From contig NZ_CP109460.1 in the NCBI RefSeq assembly GCF_036227565.1, positions 2,728,001 to 2,792,000 on the forward strand: a DNA stretch of 64,000 nt, in the 5' to 3' direction. Positions 54,901-63,400 of this stretch are shown here, piece after piece; within the stretch, counting starts at the first letter, position 1, and every line of letters begins with the position of its first letter. Both the position numbers and the translations under genes were made by a program. The notes beneath the pieces are model-generated. The model was not told the origin of the DNA, did no database searches, and was given only the letters and a program-made list of their open reading frames with translations. This stretch comes from Streptomyces sp. NBC_01454 (GTDB lineage Bacteria > Actinomycetota > Actinomycetes > Streptomycetales > Streptomycetaceae).

Positions 54901-55529
54901 AGGGTGACGCCGTCGAGGGCGGCGAGCAGCTCGGTGTCGTGGGCGCGGAGTGCGGCGGGGTCGACGAGGTGCTCGGAGAGTTCGGCGTCGAGGGCGAGGA
55001 GGTCCTCCACAAGGGAGGGCAGGGAGGTGGTGAGGGACGGGTAGGGGCCGGGGGCGGTGCGCAGGGTGCGGGCGGCGAGCTGGAAGCGGGTGGCGTCGGC
55101 GAGGAGCCGGGCGCTGGGTTCCAGGCCGACGCGCAGGCCGTGGTCCTTGAGGAGCTGGCCGGCGAAGGCGTGGTAGGTGGAGATCCGCGGCTCTCCGGGG
55201 GGCTGGCCGGTGGCGGCTCCGCCGTCGTCGAGCGGGAGGGCGTCCGGGTCGGTGACGCCGGCGGCGAGGAGGGCGGCCCGGACGCGTTCGGCCAGCTCGC
55301 CGGCCGCCTTGTTGGTGAAGGTCAGGCCGAGGACCTGCTCGGGGGCGACCTGGCCGGTGCCGACCAGCCACACGACGCGTGCGGCCATGACCGTGGTCTT
55401 GCCGGAGCCGGCTCCGGCCACGATGACCTGCGGGGCGGGCGGGGCGGTGATGCACTCCGTCTGCTCCGGTGTGAACGGGATGCCGAGGAGCTCCTTGAGC
55501 TGCTCGGGGTCGGTGAGGCGAGCTGACAC
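51921..55529 (-). CDS. adnB: AdnB-type helicase-nuclease subunit (UvrD motor plus RecB nuclease)
   Basis: The 1202-residue protein has an SF1A motor with Walker A AGAGSGKTTVMA, LTFTNKAAGELAER, DEYQDTSVAQ, GDPCQAIYGWRG and TAHKSKGLEWD. A C-terminal RecB-family nuclease follows with GRIDAVY, EIVDWKTG and QLAVYRLAWA. With AdnA it forms the actinobacterial double-strand break end-resection machine. Around residues 870-910 an acidic linker repeats EADPFDGP-like units. GTG 55529 gives a natural N-terminus (VSARLTDPEQ). The gene lies 680 bp downstream of adnA, separated by the repeat island. Confidence 0.9.
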   Translation of the reverse strand: MSARLTDPEQLKELLGIPFTPEQTECITAPPAPQVIVAGAGSGKTTVMAARVVWLVGTGQVAPEQVLGLTFTNKAAGELAERVRAALLAAGVTDPDALPLDDGGAATGQPPGEPRISTYHAFAGQLLKDHGLRVGLEPSARLLADATRFQLAARTLRTAPGPYPSLTTSLPSLVEDLLALDAELSEHLVDPAALRAHDTELLAALDGVTLTNADLRKAPETARGRLELLDLVTAYRDEKRRRDLLDFGDQIAHSATLATTRPEVGRLLRDEFRVVLLDEYQDTSVAQRLLLSGLFGAGTGAATGHAVTAVGDPCQAIYGWRGASVANLDDFPAHFPFPDGTPARRLALSENRRSGGRLLDLANALAAPLRERHEGVEALRPAPGAERDGLVRCALLPTHAEELTWLADSLAHLVGTGTPPGEIAVLCRTAADFAHIQGELVARDVPVEVVGLSGLLHLPEIADLVAVCDVLQDPTANAALVRLLTGPRWRIGPRDLALLGRRARTLVHHQAPSDDPAQRLAQAVEGVDPAETISLADALDTFLAADGPDDGLPFSAEARVRFAHLATELRDLRRSLGDPLMDVLHRVLATTGLEVELSASPHALAARRRETLGTFLDIAAGFAAKQGGESLDGDATLLAFLGFLRTAVQYEKGLDSSLPGGDNTVKVLTAHKSKGLEWDVVAVPGLVTKQFPSEQARESWTSRPKVLPHTLRGDAATLPDVTEWTARGLKDFKEAMKHHQETEELRLGYVTFTRPRSLLLGSGHWWGPHQKRPRGPSVFLEALRTHCEAGHGEIEHWAAAPEDGEENPALAEAATEQAWPLPLDPTATARRRAAAATVHAHLARRTDDPAPPFATPAALPAHDPEWPPAPADDDAWDTDPFDVPEADPFDGPEADPFDGPEAEPFDDPFDDAPPHDLPDAAPAPPRPRIGAQRATEPDLTDPDDAPHDGHTAPHEEAPATLLPEERRTVGSWDRDLEALAAELRRSRATVREVPLPSALSATQLLRLAADPDGFARELARPMPRPPQPGARRGTRFHAWVESRFEELTLPLLGPDELPGAEEGEDAQIADEHDLETLKEAFARTPYAHRTPFRVEAPFQLTLAGRVIRGRIDAVYKEPGPHGDRFEIVDWKTGRTHTADPLQLAVYRLAWAERHGLEPAAVDAAFLYVRSGEVVRPARLPGRAGLERILLGETADGHPPEGR

Positions 55530-55560
55530 AGCGAAAACCGTAGCGGTCGCCACTGACAAT

Positions 55561-55819
55561 CCGCTGCGCTGGGCTGGCTTCCCACGTTGTCGGCTTTTCC
55601 GCCGTGGTTGTTTCTCGCCGTTGCGCCTGCGGCGGGCCGGTCCGCTGCGCTTGGCTGACTTCCAACGTTCTGGCTTCCCGCCGTGGGGGTTGTTCGCCGT
55701 TGCGCCTGCGGCGGGCGGGTGGGTGTGGGGTGCGGTGACGGACCTCCGGGGGTGGGTGTTCGGACTGCTTCGCTTTACGTCCGAACACCCACCCCCTCCG
55801 GCCCGTCCCCTCCCGTGGG
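55561..55819 (-). repeat. Repeat element copy A (minus orientation)
   Basis: Read on the minus strand, the element starts with CCCACGGGAGGGGACGGG and then has a perfect 18-bp stem (55779-55796 with 55748-55765) around the 13-nt loop GTAAAGCGAAGCA. GGAGGTCCGTCACCGCACCC follows. Two tandem units of about 81 bp come next, each made of a CCCGCCGCAGGCGCAACGGC module and a CCACGGCGG...GCGCAGCGG module. It ends 32 bp before the adnB start. Confidence 0.85.
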
Positions 55820-55922
55820 GGGATGAGTGAACGTGTGTGGGGGCGGGCCACCGATGGCCGTCTTGGTACGACCGTCCAGGCGCGCTGGACCAGCTACGTC
55901 CACCCCCACCGGCTGTTCCTCT

Positions 55923-56206
55923 CCCACAACGGGAGGGGGCGGGCCGGAGGGGCCGGTGTGTGGGACGTAAAGCGAAGCAGTCCCACACACCGGCCCCGGA
56001 GGCCCGTCACCGCACCCCGACAGCCCCGCGCAGCGGACCCCCGCCCGCCGCAGGCGCAACGACGAGACGACACACGACGCCGCAGACGACAACGCGGGAA
56101 CCAGCCCCGCGCAGCGGAGAGCGCACCGCGAAGCGGGCGAAACACGGCGAGCAACAAAGCACGGCGGGAAAGCCAAAAACGTGGGAAGCCGAACCAAGCG
56201 CAACGG
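55923..56206 (+). repeat. Repeat element copy B (plus orientation)
   Basis: The order is the same as copy A but on the plus strand: CCCACAACGGGAGGGGGCGGG, a perfect 18-bp stem (55949-55966 with 55980-55997) around the identical loop GTAAAGCGAAGCA, GGAGGCCCGTCACCGCACCC, and then the same tail modules, more diverged. The last module ends at the adnA stop codon. The stem sequence differs from copy A at several positions, all compensated on the other arm. Confidence 0.85.
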
Positions 56207-56209
56207 AAC

Positions 56210-59200
56210 TCACTCCACCACGTGCCGCCCCTCCGGCTGGGCGCTGCACGAGGCGCGGAAGGTGCAGTGGGTGCAGTGGGTGCCGGTGGTGGGGGTGAAG
56301 CGCTCCTCCAGGACGCGGCCTGCGGCGGTGGCGAGCAGGTCGCCGACCCACTCCCCCTCCAGCGGCTGCTGCGCCTGTACGGCGGGCAGGGCGTCGCCGC
56401 CCTCCTTCTGGGGTGCGCCCAGGCGCAGATGCACCAGTTCCGCGCCGCCCGGGTCCGGGGTGCGGCCGTCGAAGGCCTCGTCGAGGGCGCCCTCGCGCAC
56501 CGCGAGCTGGTAGACGGCGAGCTGGGGGTGGCGGGCGACCTCGGGGCCGGTCGGTTTCTGCTTGCCGGTCTTGAAGTCGACGACGTACGCGCGTCCCTGT
56601 GCGTCGCGGGAGACGTGGTCCATGCTGCCCCGGATGCGGACCTCGTGGGTGCCGGCCCGGAGGGTGAGGTCGAAGCCGTGCTCGGTGGCGACGGTGTCCC
56701 GGCCGCGGGTCTCGCGCTCCATGACGTGCCAGCGCAGGAAGCGCTCCAGAGCGGCGCGCGCGGTGTCCTTTTCCTGGCGGGACTTCCAGGGGGCGTCGAA
56801 GGCGAGCGCGTCCCATACGGAGTCCAGGCGTTCCATCAGGACGGCCAGATCGGCGGGGGTGCGGCCGGAGGCGACCTCGTCGGCGAGGACGTGCACCACG
56901 TTGCCGAAGCCCTGGGCGGCGGTGGCGGGGGTGTCCGCCTTGACCTCGCGGCCCAGGAACCACTGGAGGGAGCAGGTGCGGGCGAGCTGGTCGAGGGCGC
57001 TGCCGGAGAGGACCACGGGCCGGTCGCGGTCGCGCAGCGGGACGCTGCTGCGGGTGGGTTCGTGCAGGCCCCACCAGGTGTCGGGGTGGGCGGCCGGTAC
57101 CAGGGGGTGGTGGTCGTCGTCGCGGAGCGCGGCCAGGTGGGCGAGCCGCTGGGCGGCGGCCTCGCGCAGTGCGGGGGTGGCGGCCGGGTCGACGGTGGTG
57201 GCGCGCAGTTCGGCGACGAGTGCGGCCACCGAGAGGGGGCGGCGCGGGCGGCCGGTGACGTCCTGGGGGGTGACGCCCAGCTCGGTCAGGAAACGGGACG
57301 GCTGGTCGCCGTCGTCGGCCGCGCCCTTCACGGCGGTGACGACCAGCCGTTCGCGGGCGCGGGTGGCGGCCACGTAGAACAGCCGGCGTTCCTCGGCGAG
57401 CAGGGCGCCGGCGGGCAGCGGCTCGGCCAGGCCGTCGCGGCCGATCCGGTCGGCTTCCAGGAGCGAGCCGCGCCGGCGCAGGTCGGGCCACAGCCCTTCC
57501 TGGACGCCGGCGACGACGACGAGCCGCCACTCCAGGCCCTTGGCGCGGTGGGCGGTCATCAGGCGTACGGCGTCGGGGCGCACCGCGCGGCGGGTGAGGG
57601 TGTCGGCGGCGATGTCCTGGGCGTCGAGTTCCTCCAGGAAGTTGAGGGCGCCGCGGCCGCCGGTGCGTTCCTCGGCGCGGGCGGCGGTCTCGAAGAGGGC
57701 GACGACGGCGTCCAGGTCGCGGTCGGCGTTGCGGCCGGCGGCGCCGCCGCGGTGGGCGGCCCGCTCCAGGCGCTGCGGCCAGGGGGTGCCGTCCCACAGC
57801 TCCCACAGCGCCTGTTCGGCGGTGCCGCCGTCGGCGAGGAGGGCGCGGGCCTTGCGCAGCAGCAGGCCGAGCCGCTGGGCGCCGCGGGCGTAGCCGGGGT
57901 CGTGGGCGACCAGGCGCCGGGGGTCGGCCAGGGCGCGGGCGATCAGCTCGTCGGAGGGGCGGGGCAGTGGCTGTCCGGCGTGGCGTTCCTCCTCGCGCAG
58001 GGCGCGGCCCAGCCGGCGCAGGTCGGCGGAGTCCATGCCGCCCAGCGGGGAGGCCAGCAGGTCGGTGGCGGTTTCGGCGTCGAGCCACCCGGGGGCTGCG
58101 CCGTCCCCCTCCGGGGCGGTCGGTCCGGGTGCGGCCTCCTGGGGGGCGGTCTCGGCGGACGGGGCGTCAGGGCCGGCGTCGGGGGCGGGGCCCAGGGCGG
58201 CCCGGGCCGCCACCCGCAGCGCCGTCAGCAGGGGGGCGACCGCGGGTTCGTGCCGCAGCGGCAGATCGTCGCCGTCGATGTCGAGGGGGACGCCGGCCGA
58301 GGTGAGCGCACGGCGCACGGCGGGCAGCGAGCGCCCGCCGGCGCGGACGAGGACGGCCATCTCGCGCCAGGGCACGCCGTCCTCCAGGTGGGCGCGGCGC
58401 AGGATGTCGGCGACGTTGTCGAGTTCGGCGCCGGGCGTCGGGTACGTGTACGCCTCGACGCGGCCGCCGTCCCGTACGGGCCGGGGCTCGCGGTGGGCGC
58501 GTACCTTCGCGGCGGGCAGGCGGGTGAGCGGCATCCGGCGGGTCAGCTGCCGGGTGGCGGCGAGCAGGTCGGCGCCGGAGCGTCGGGAGGTGCCGAGGAC
58601 GGCGACCGGGGCGGGGGTGCCGTCGCCGCGCCGGAACGTCTCGGGGAAGTCGAGGATGCCGTTGACGTCGGCGCCGCGGAAGGCGTAGATCGACTGGTCG
58701 GGGTCGCCGAAGGCGAGGAGCGTGCGTCCCGGGGAGCCCGGTGCGGCGGACGCGGTGTGGTTGCCGGCCAGTGCGCGCAGCAGCCGTACCTGGGCGGCGT
58801 CGGTGTCCTGGTACTCGTCGACGTAGACCGCGTCATAGGCGGTTGCCCACCGGGCCGCGGTGTCGGTGTGTTCGGCGAGCAGCACCGCGCGGTGCACCAG
58901 TTCGGCGTAGTCGAGCACGCCCTGGGCGTCGAGGACGTCGAGGTATTCGGCGAGGAAGCCGGCCGCGGCGCTCCAGTCGGGGCGTCCGGTGCGGGCGGCG
59001 AAGGCGCCGAGGGCGTCCGGGCCCAGGCCCAGTTCGCGGCTGCGGGCGAGCACCGCGCGGACCTCGTCGGCGAAACCGCGGGTGGTCAGGCAGGCGCGCA
59101 GCTCGTCCGGCCAGCGCACCCGGCCGCGGCCCGCACCGGCCAGTTCGGCCTGTCCTTCGAGGAGTTCACGCACCACGAGGTCCTGCTCGGGTCCGGACAG

Positions 59201-59674
59201 CAGCCGCAGCGGGTCGGCGAAGAGTTCGGCGTCCTGGTGGGCGCGGACCAGGGCGTAGCAGAAGGAGTGGAAGGTGGTCGCCTGCGGGATGCCGGGCCGG
59301 CGCGGGCCGGCGCCGGTGCCCGCGGGCCCGCCGGGCGGTGCGTCCGGTCCGGTCAGCCGGGCCGCGAGCCGGTCGCGGAGTTCGACGGCGGCCTTGCGGC
59401 TGAAGGTGAGGACGAGGATCCGTTCGGAGTCGCCGCCGGAGCGCACCCGGCGGACCACCGACTCCACCAGCGTCGTGGTCTTGCCGGTGCCCGGCCCGGC
59501 CAGCACCAGCAGCGGCCCGTGCCGGTGGTCAACCACGGCGCGCTGGGCTGCGTCCAAGACAGGAGGATCCACCCGCCCCGGCGCGGTGCGCACCAGGCGG
59601 TACGCGCCGGCGGTGTTCCGCCGCGCCGCCCGGTGGGGCTGCGTCGGCGGGACGGCCGAGAAGGAGGAGCTCAC
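56210..59674 (-). CDS. adnA: AdnA-type helicase-nuclease subunit with Fe-S nuclease motif
   Basis: The 1154-residue protein has an SF1A motor (AGPGTGKTTTLVE, LTFSRKAAVELRD, DEYQDTDAAQ, GDPDQSIYAFRG, TAHRAKGLEW) and a C-terminal RecB-type nuclease (MDHVSRD, VVDFKTGKQ, QLAVYQLA). A Cys in ARTCSLQWF and CTHCTFRASC at the end give the four-cysteine Fe-S staple seen in AddB-type nucleases. With AdnB it resects DNA breaks. GTG 59674 is used, with AGGA about 11 nt upstream. It is upstream of adnB on the same strand, as in mycobacteria. Confidence 0.9.
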   Translation of the reverse strand: MSSSFSAVPPTQPHRAARRNTAGAYRLVRTAPGRVDPPVLDAAQRAVVDHRHGPLLVLAGPGTGKTTTLVESVVRRVRSGGDSERILVLTFSRKAAVELRDRLAARLTGPDAPPGGPAGTGAGPRRPGIPQATTFHSFCYALVRAHQDAELFADPLRLLSGPEQDLVVRELLEGQAELAGAGRGRVRWPDELRACLTTRGFADEVRAVLARSRELGLGPDALGAFAARTGRPDWSAAAGFLAEYLDVLDAQGVLDYAELVHRAVLLAEHTDTAARWATAYDAVYVDEYQDTDAAQVRLLRALAGNHTASAAPGSPGRTLLAFGDPDQSIYAFRGADVNGILDFPETFRRGDGTPAPVAVLGTSRRSGADLLAATRQLTRRMPLTRLPAAKVRAHREPRPVRDGGRVEAYTYPTPGAELDNVADILRRAHLEDGVPWREMAVLVRAGGRSLPAVRRALTSAGVPLDIDGDDLPLRHEPAVAPLLTALRVAARAALGPAPDAGPDAPSAETAPQEAAPGPTAPEGDGAAPGWLDAETATDLLASPLGGMDSADLRRLGRALREEERHAGQPLPRPSDELIARALADPRRLVAHDPGYARGAQRLGLLLRKARALLADGGTAEQALWELWDGTPWPQRLERAAHRGGAAGRNADRDLDAVVALFETAARAEERTGGRGALNFLEELDAQDIAADTLTRRAVRPDAVRLMTAHRAKGLEWRLVVVAGVQEGLWPDLRRRGSLLEADRIGRDGLAEPLPAGALLAEERRLFYVAATRARERLVVTAVKGAADDGDQPSRFLTELGVTPQDVTGRPRRPLSVAALVAELRATTVDPAATPALREAAAQRLAHLAALRDDDHHPLVPAAHPDTWWGLHEPTRSSVPLRDRDRPVVLSGSALDQLARTCSLQWFLGREVKADTPATAAQGFGNVVHVLADEVASGRTPADLAVLMERLDSVWDALAFDAPWKSRQEKDTARAALERFLRWHVMERETRGRDTVATEHGFDLTLRAGTHEVRIRGSMDHVSRDAQGRAYVVDFKTGKQKPTGPEVARHPQLAVYQLAVREGALDEAFDGRTPDPGGAELVHLRLGAPQKEGGDALPAVQAQQPLEGEWVGDLLATAAGRVLEERFTPTTGTHCTHCTFRASCSAQPEGRHVVE

Positions 59675-59884
59675 GTGGATCGCCGGTCCTGAGGAGAGTG
59701 CGTGGTCGTGGTGCAGAGAGGGTGCGGGCCGCCCGGCGGTGCGCGGAGCGGGTCGGGCCGCGCGGCGCGGGCCGGCGCCGCCCGGTGGGGCCGCGTCGGC
59801 GGGACGGCGGTGCCCGACGCTACGCCAGCTGTCCGGCGGGCCCGGCAGCAGCCTCCCGATCGGCCGGGAGGCGGGGCGCCGGCG

Positions 59885-60289
59885 CTACGGCTCCCCGTCG
59901 CCCTCCTGGCGCCCGTCCCAGCGGGCGCGCCGCATGTCGAGGCGCGGTATGTGCCCGCGCGTCATCGCGGCGGCCCGTGTGCCCCCTTCGCGGGTGTCCC
60001 CCGTGGGGGTGGTGCGCAGGGGCGTGCCCTCGTCGCGGTAGTGCGCGAGCGCGCGCAGTTCGCTGCCGGGCAGCAGCAGACCGTCCGCGCGCACCACCCG
60101 CCACCAGGGCACCGCGCCGCCGTAGAGCGCCATCACCCTGCCGACCTGCCGCGGTCCTCCCTCGTCGAGCCACTCGGCGACATCGCCGTACGTCATCACC
60201 CGGCCCGCCGGGATCAGCTCGGCGACGGCGAGGACCCGCTCCGCGTATGCGGGGAGTTCATCCGCCGTCGAATCTCCGCTCCCACTCAT
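59885..60289 (-). CDS. Alkyltransferase-like protein (ATL, MGMT family without active Cys)
   Basis: The 134-residue protein has the O6-alkylguanine transferase DNA-binding core: AGRVMTYGDVAEW, PRQVGRVMA and then PWWRVVRADG where active enzymes have PCHRV. The reactive Cys is thus Trp, as in ATL proteins that bind O6-alkylguanine and hand it to nucleotide excision repair. ATG 60289 follows AGGA at 8 nt. It lies just upstream of adnA on the same strand, in keeping with a repair role. Confidence 0.88.
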   Translation of the reverse strand: MSGSGDSTADELPAYAERVLAVAELIPAGRVMTYGDVAEWLDEGGPRQVGRVMALYGGAVPWWRVVRADGLLLPGSELRALAHYRDEGTPLRTTPTGDTREGGTRAAAMTRGHIPRLDMRRARWDGRQEGDGEP

Positions 60290-60477
60290 TCGGTCCATCC
60301 TGCCGCACGGCACCGACAATGGGAGCGGACACCGGGTTGCGCACCGCCGGGCAGGTCGCCGGGGCGGCGCCACCGGCCCCGGTCGGCGGCGGCGGTTCCG
60401 CTTCCCGCACCCCCGAAATGCACCCTGATGCCCTCCACCGCCGGTCGGCCGTGCCACCATCTTCCGGACGGTGACTG

Positions 60478-63400
60478 GTGATACGAGATCAAGAAGAGAC
60501 GGCCGGGCAGCAGGGCGCAGCGCCTCCACGGGAGGCGGGCGCCCCTGCGGCGCTGTCCGTCGACGCCGCCGGCACCGCACCCGGACCGGCCGCAGTGACC
60601 GGGCTGCCGGAGCGGAAGCAGGCGGCACCACAGGGGAAGCACCAACGGAGGCCGGCCACGGCTTCCGCTACCGAAAAGGCGAGCACGATCGAGAAGGCCG
60701 ATAGACCAGGGGCATCCGAGAGGCCACAGGGGCCCGAGGAACCCGAGGAACCCGAGCGGCAGCAGGAGGAGCGGGACGAGGACCGGCCGGGCCGGGGCAC
60801 GGACGACGGGGCCGGGCGCGGCGGCGGTGAGAAGCCGGCGTCCGGTGCGGGCCGGGGCCGGCCCCGCACGGGCGCGCACCGCTCCGATCTGACCGCGGAC
60901 GAGCACGGCGAATTCCACGTCGACCGGGTCTCCGGTGACGAGCCGCTGCTGCCCGCCCGGGTGCACCGGCCCTCCGACCTGCTGCGGCTGCTGCTCGGCA
61001 TGGCCGGGATCGCGCTCGTCCTCGGGCTCACCACGTTCGCGCAGGGCACCACCCAGGGCCTGGAGAACGACATCGGCAGCGGCGCGAAGGCCGCGCCCCA
61101 GCTGCTGATCACCCTGGCGGGGCTGACGTCCAGCGTCGCGGTGCTGATCGTGCCGGTGGCGTTCGCCGTCGAGCGGCTGATCAAGCGGGACGGGCTGCGG
61201 ATCGCGGACGGGGTGCTCGCCGCCGTCCTCGCCCACGGGGTGTCGCTGGCCACCGACCTGTGGGTGGCCGAGGCCGCCCCCGCCTCCATCCGGGACGCGC
61301 TGACCCAGACCCTGGACAACGGGGCGCTGACCGCTCCGGTGCACAGCTATCTGGCGCCCGTGATCGCCTATATGACGGCGGTGGGCATGTACCGGCGGCC
61401 CCGCTGGCGGGTCGTGATGTGGTGCGTGCTGCTGCTGGACGCGTTCGCGGTGCTGGTCGGGCGGTACACCACCCCGTTCGCGATCATCACGACGGTGCTG
61501 ATCGGCTGGACCGTCGCCTACGGCACCCTCTACGCCGTCGGCTCGCCCAATGTCCGGCCCACCGGCCAGAACCTCCTCGCGGGGCTGCGCCGGGTCGGTT
61601 TCCGCCCGGTCTCCGCACTGCGGGCGGAGGACATCGGCCCGGACCACCCCGAGCACACCGACCGCGGCCGCCGCTATCTGGTGACGCTGGAGGACGGCCC
61701 GCCGATCGATGTCACCGTCGTCGACCGCGAGCAGCAGGCGCAGGGCTTCTTCTACCGGGTGTGGCGCCGGCTGTCGCTGCGCGGCATCAATCAGCGGCGC
61801 AGCCTGCAGTCGCTGCGCCAGGCGCTGGAGCAGGAGGCGCTGCTGGCGTACGCGGCCATCGCGGCCGGCGCGAACGCCCCGAAGCTGATCGCGACCTCGG
61901 AACTCGGCCCGGACGCGGTGATGCTGGTCTACGAGCACATCGACGGCCGCAGCTTCGACGCGCTGGCCGACGAGGAGATCACCGACACGCTGATGCACAG
62001 CGCCTGGCGGCAGGTCGAGGCGCTGCAGTCGCGGCGGATCGCGCACCGGCGGCTGGTCGGTGACGCGTTGCTGGTGGATCGTTCCGGCAATATCGTCCTG
62101 ACCGAGCTGCGCGGCGGCGAGATCGCGGCCGGTGACCTCGTGCTGCGGATGGACATCGCCCAGCTGCTGGCCACCTGCGGACTGCGGGTCGGGGCCGAGC
62201 GGGCGGTGGCCGCGGCCGTCGAGGTGCTCGGCCCGGACGCGGTCGCCGACAGCCTGCCGCTGCTGCAGCCGATCGCGCTCAGCCGCACCACCCGTGCCAC
62301 GCTGCGCCATCTGGCCCGTGAGCGCTCCCAGCGGGAGCGCGACGCGGTGCTGGCCGCGTCGCAGGCCGTCAAGGAGGCGCGCGAGGCGCGGGAGGCGGAG
62401 AGCGCCAAGGACCGCAAGACGCTGCGGGCCGAGCGGCATGCGGAGAAGAACGCCGAGAAGCGCGCCCTGGACGAGGCCTCGGAGGAGGCCCGTGAGGAGG
62501 ACCTGCTCGCGCAGATCCGCCGGCAGGTGCTCCTGATCCGCCCGACGGCGGTGGTCCAGCCCGCCAAGCTGGAGCGGCTCAGCCCGCGCATCCTGATCAG
62601 CTGGATCGCCGGCGCCTTCGCGGTGTATCTGCTATTGACCCAGCTCACCCACGTCAACCTGGGCGATGTGGTCAGCAAGGCCGGGTGGGTATGGGTCCTG
62701 GTAGCGATGTTCTTCTCGGCGCTGACGTACATCGCGGCGGCGATGAGCCTGCTGGGGTTCGTCACGGAGCGGGTGTCGTTCGTCCGGACGGTCATCGCGC
62801 AGATCGCGGGCAACTTCGTGAAGCTGGTGGCGCCCGCGGCGATCGGCGGGGTGGCGCTCAACACCCGCTTCCTGCAGCGCGCCGGGGTCCGGCCCGGTCT
62901 GGCGGTGGCGAGTGTCGGCGCGTCCCAGCTGTTCGGTCTGGGCAGTCACATCCTGCTGCTGCTGGTCTTCGGTTATGTGACCGGCACCCAGGAGCAGGCC
63001 CCCTCGATCACGCCGTCCCGTACGGTCATCGCCGGGCTGCTGACCGTGGCCGTCCTGGTCCTGGTCGTCACGGCGGTGCCGGCGCTGCGCAAGTTCGTCT
63101 CCCGGCGGGTGCGGTCGCTGTTCGCGGGAGTGGTGCCGCGGATGCTGGACATCCTGCAGCGGCCCGGGAAGCTGGTCACCGGCATCGGCGGGATGCTGCT
63201 GCTGACGGCGGCGAACGTGATGTGCCTGGACGCCTCGATCCGGGCCTTCGGCGGCGGCGACAAGATCACCTACGCGGGTATCGCGGTCGCCTTCCTCGCC
63301 GGTAACGCGCTGGGCTCGGCCGCGCCGACGCCCGGCGGGGTGGGCGCCGTCGAAGGTGCGCTGATCACCGGGCTGACCCTGGCCGGGCTCCCCGCCGGCA

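Larger units (their letters stand above)
55530..56209. repeat. Non-coding repeat island between adnA and adnB, 680 bp
   Basis: The interval contains two head-to-head copies of a modular repeat (separate entries) around a unique centre at about 55821-55922. It has no credible gene. Long open frames across it on both strands are caused by the repeat composition. It lies between two genes whose products form one heterodimer and would be expected in a tight operon. Confidence 0.85.

Noticed and set aside
55600..56200. Arg/Pro-rich open frames across the adnA-adnB interval
   Set aside because: They translate the repeat modules and hairpins; frames are open on both strands and show no protein-like composition.
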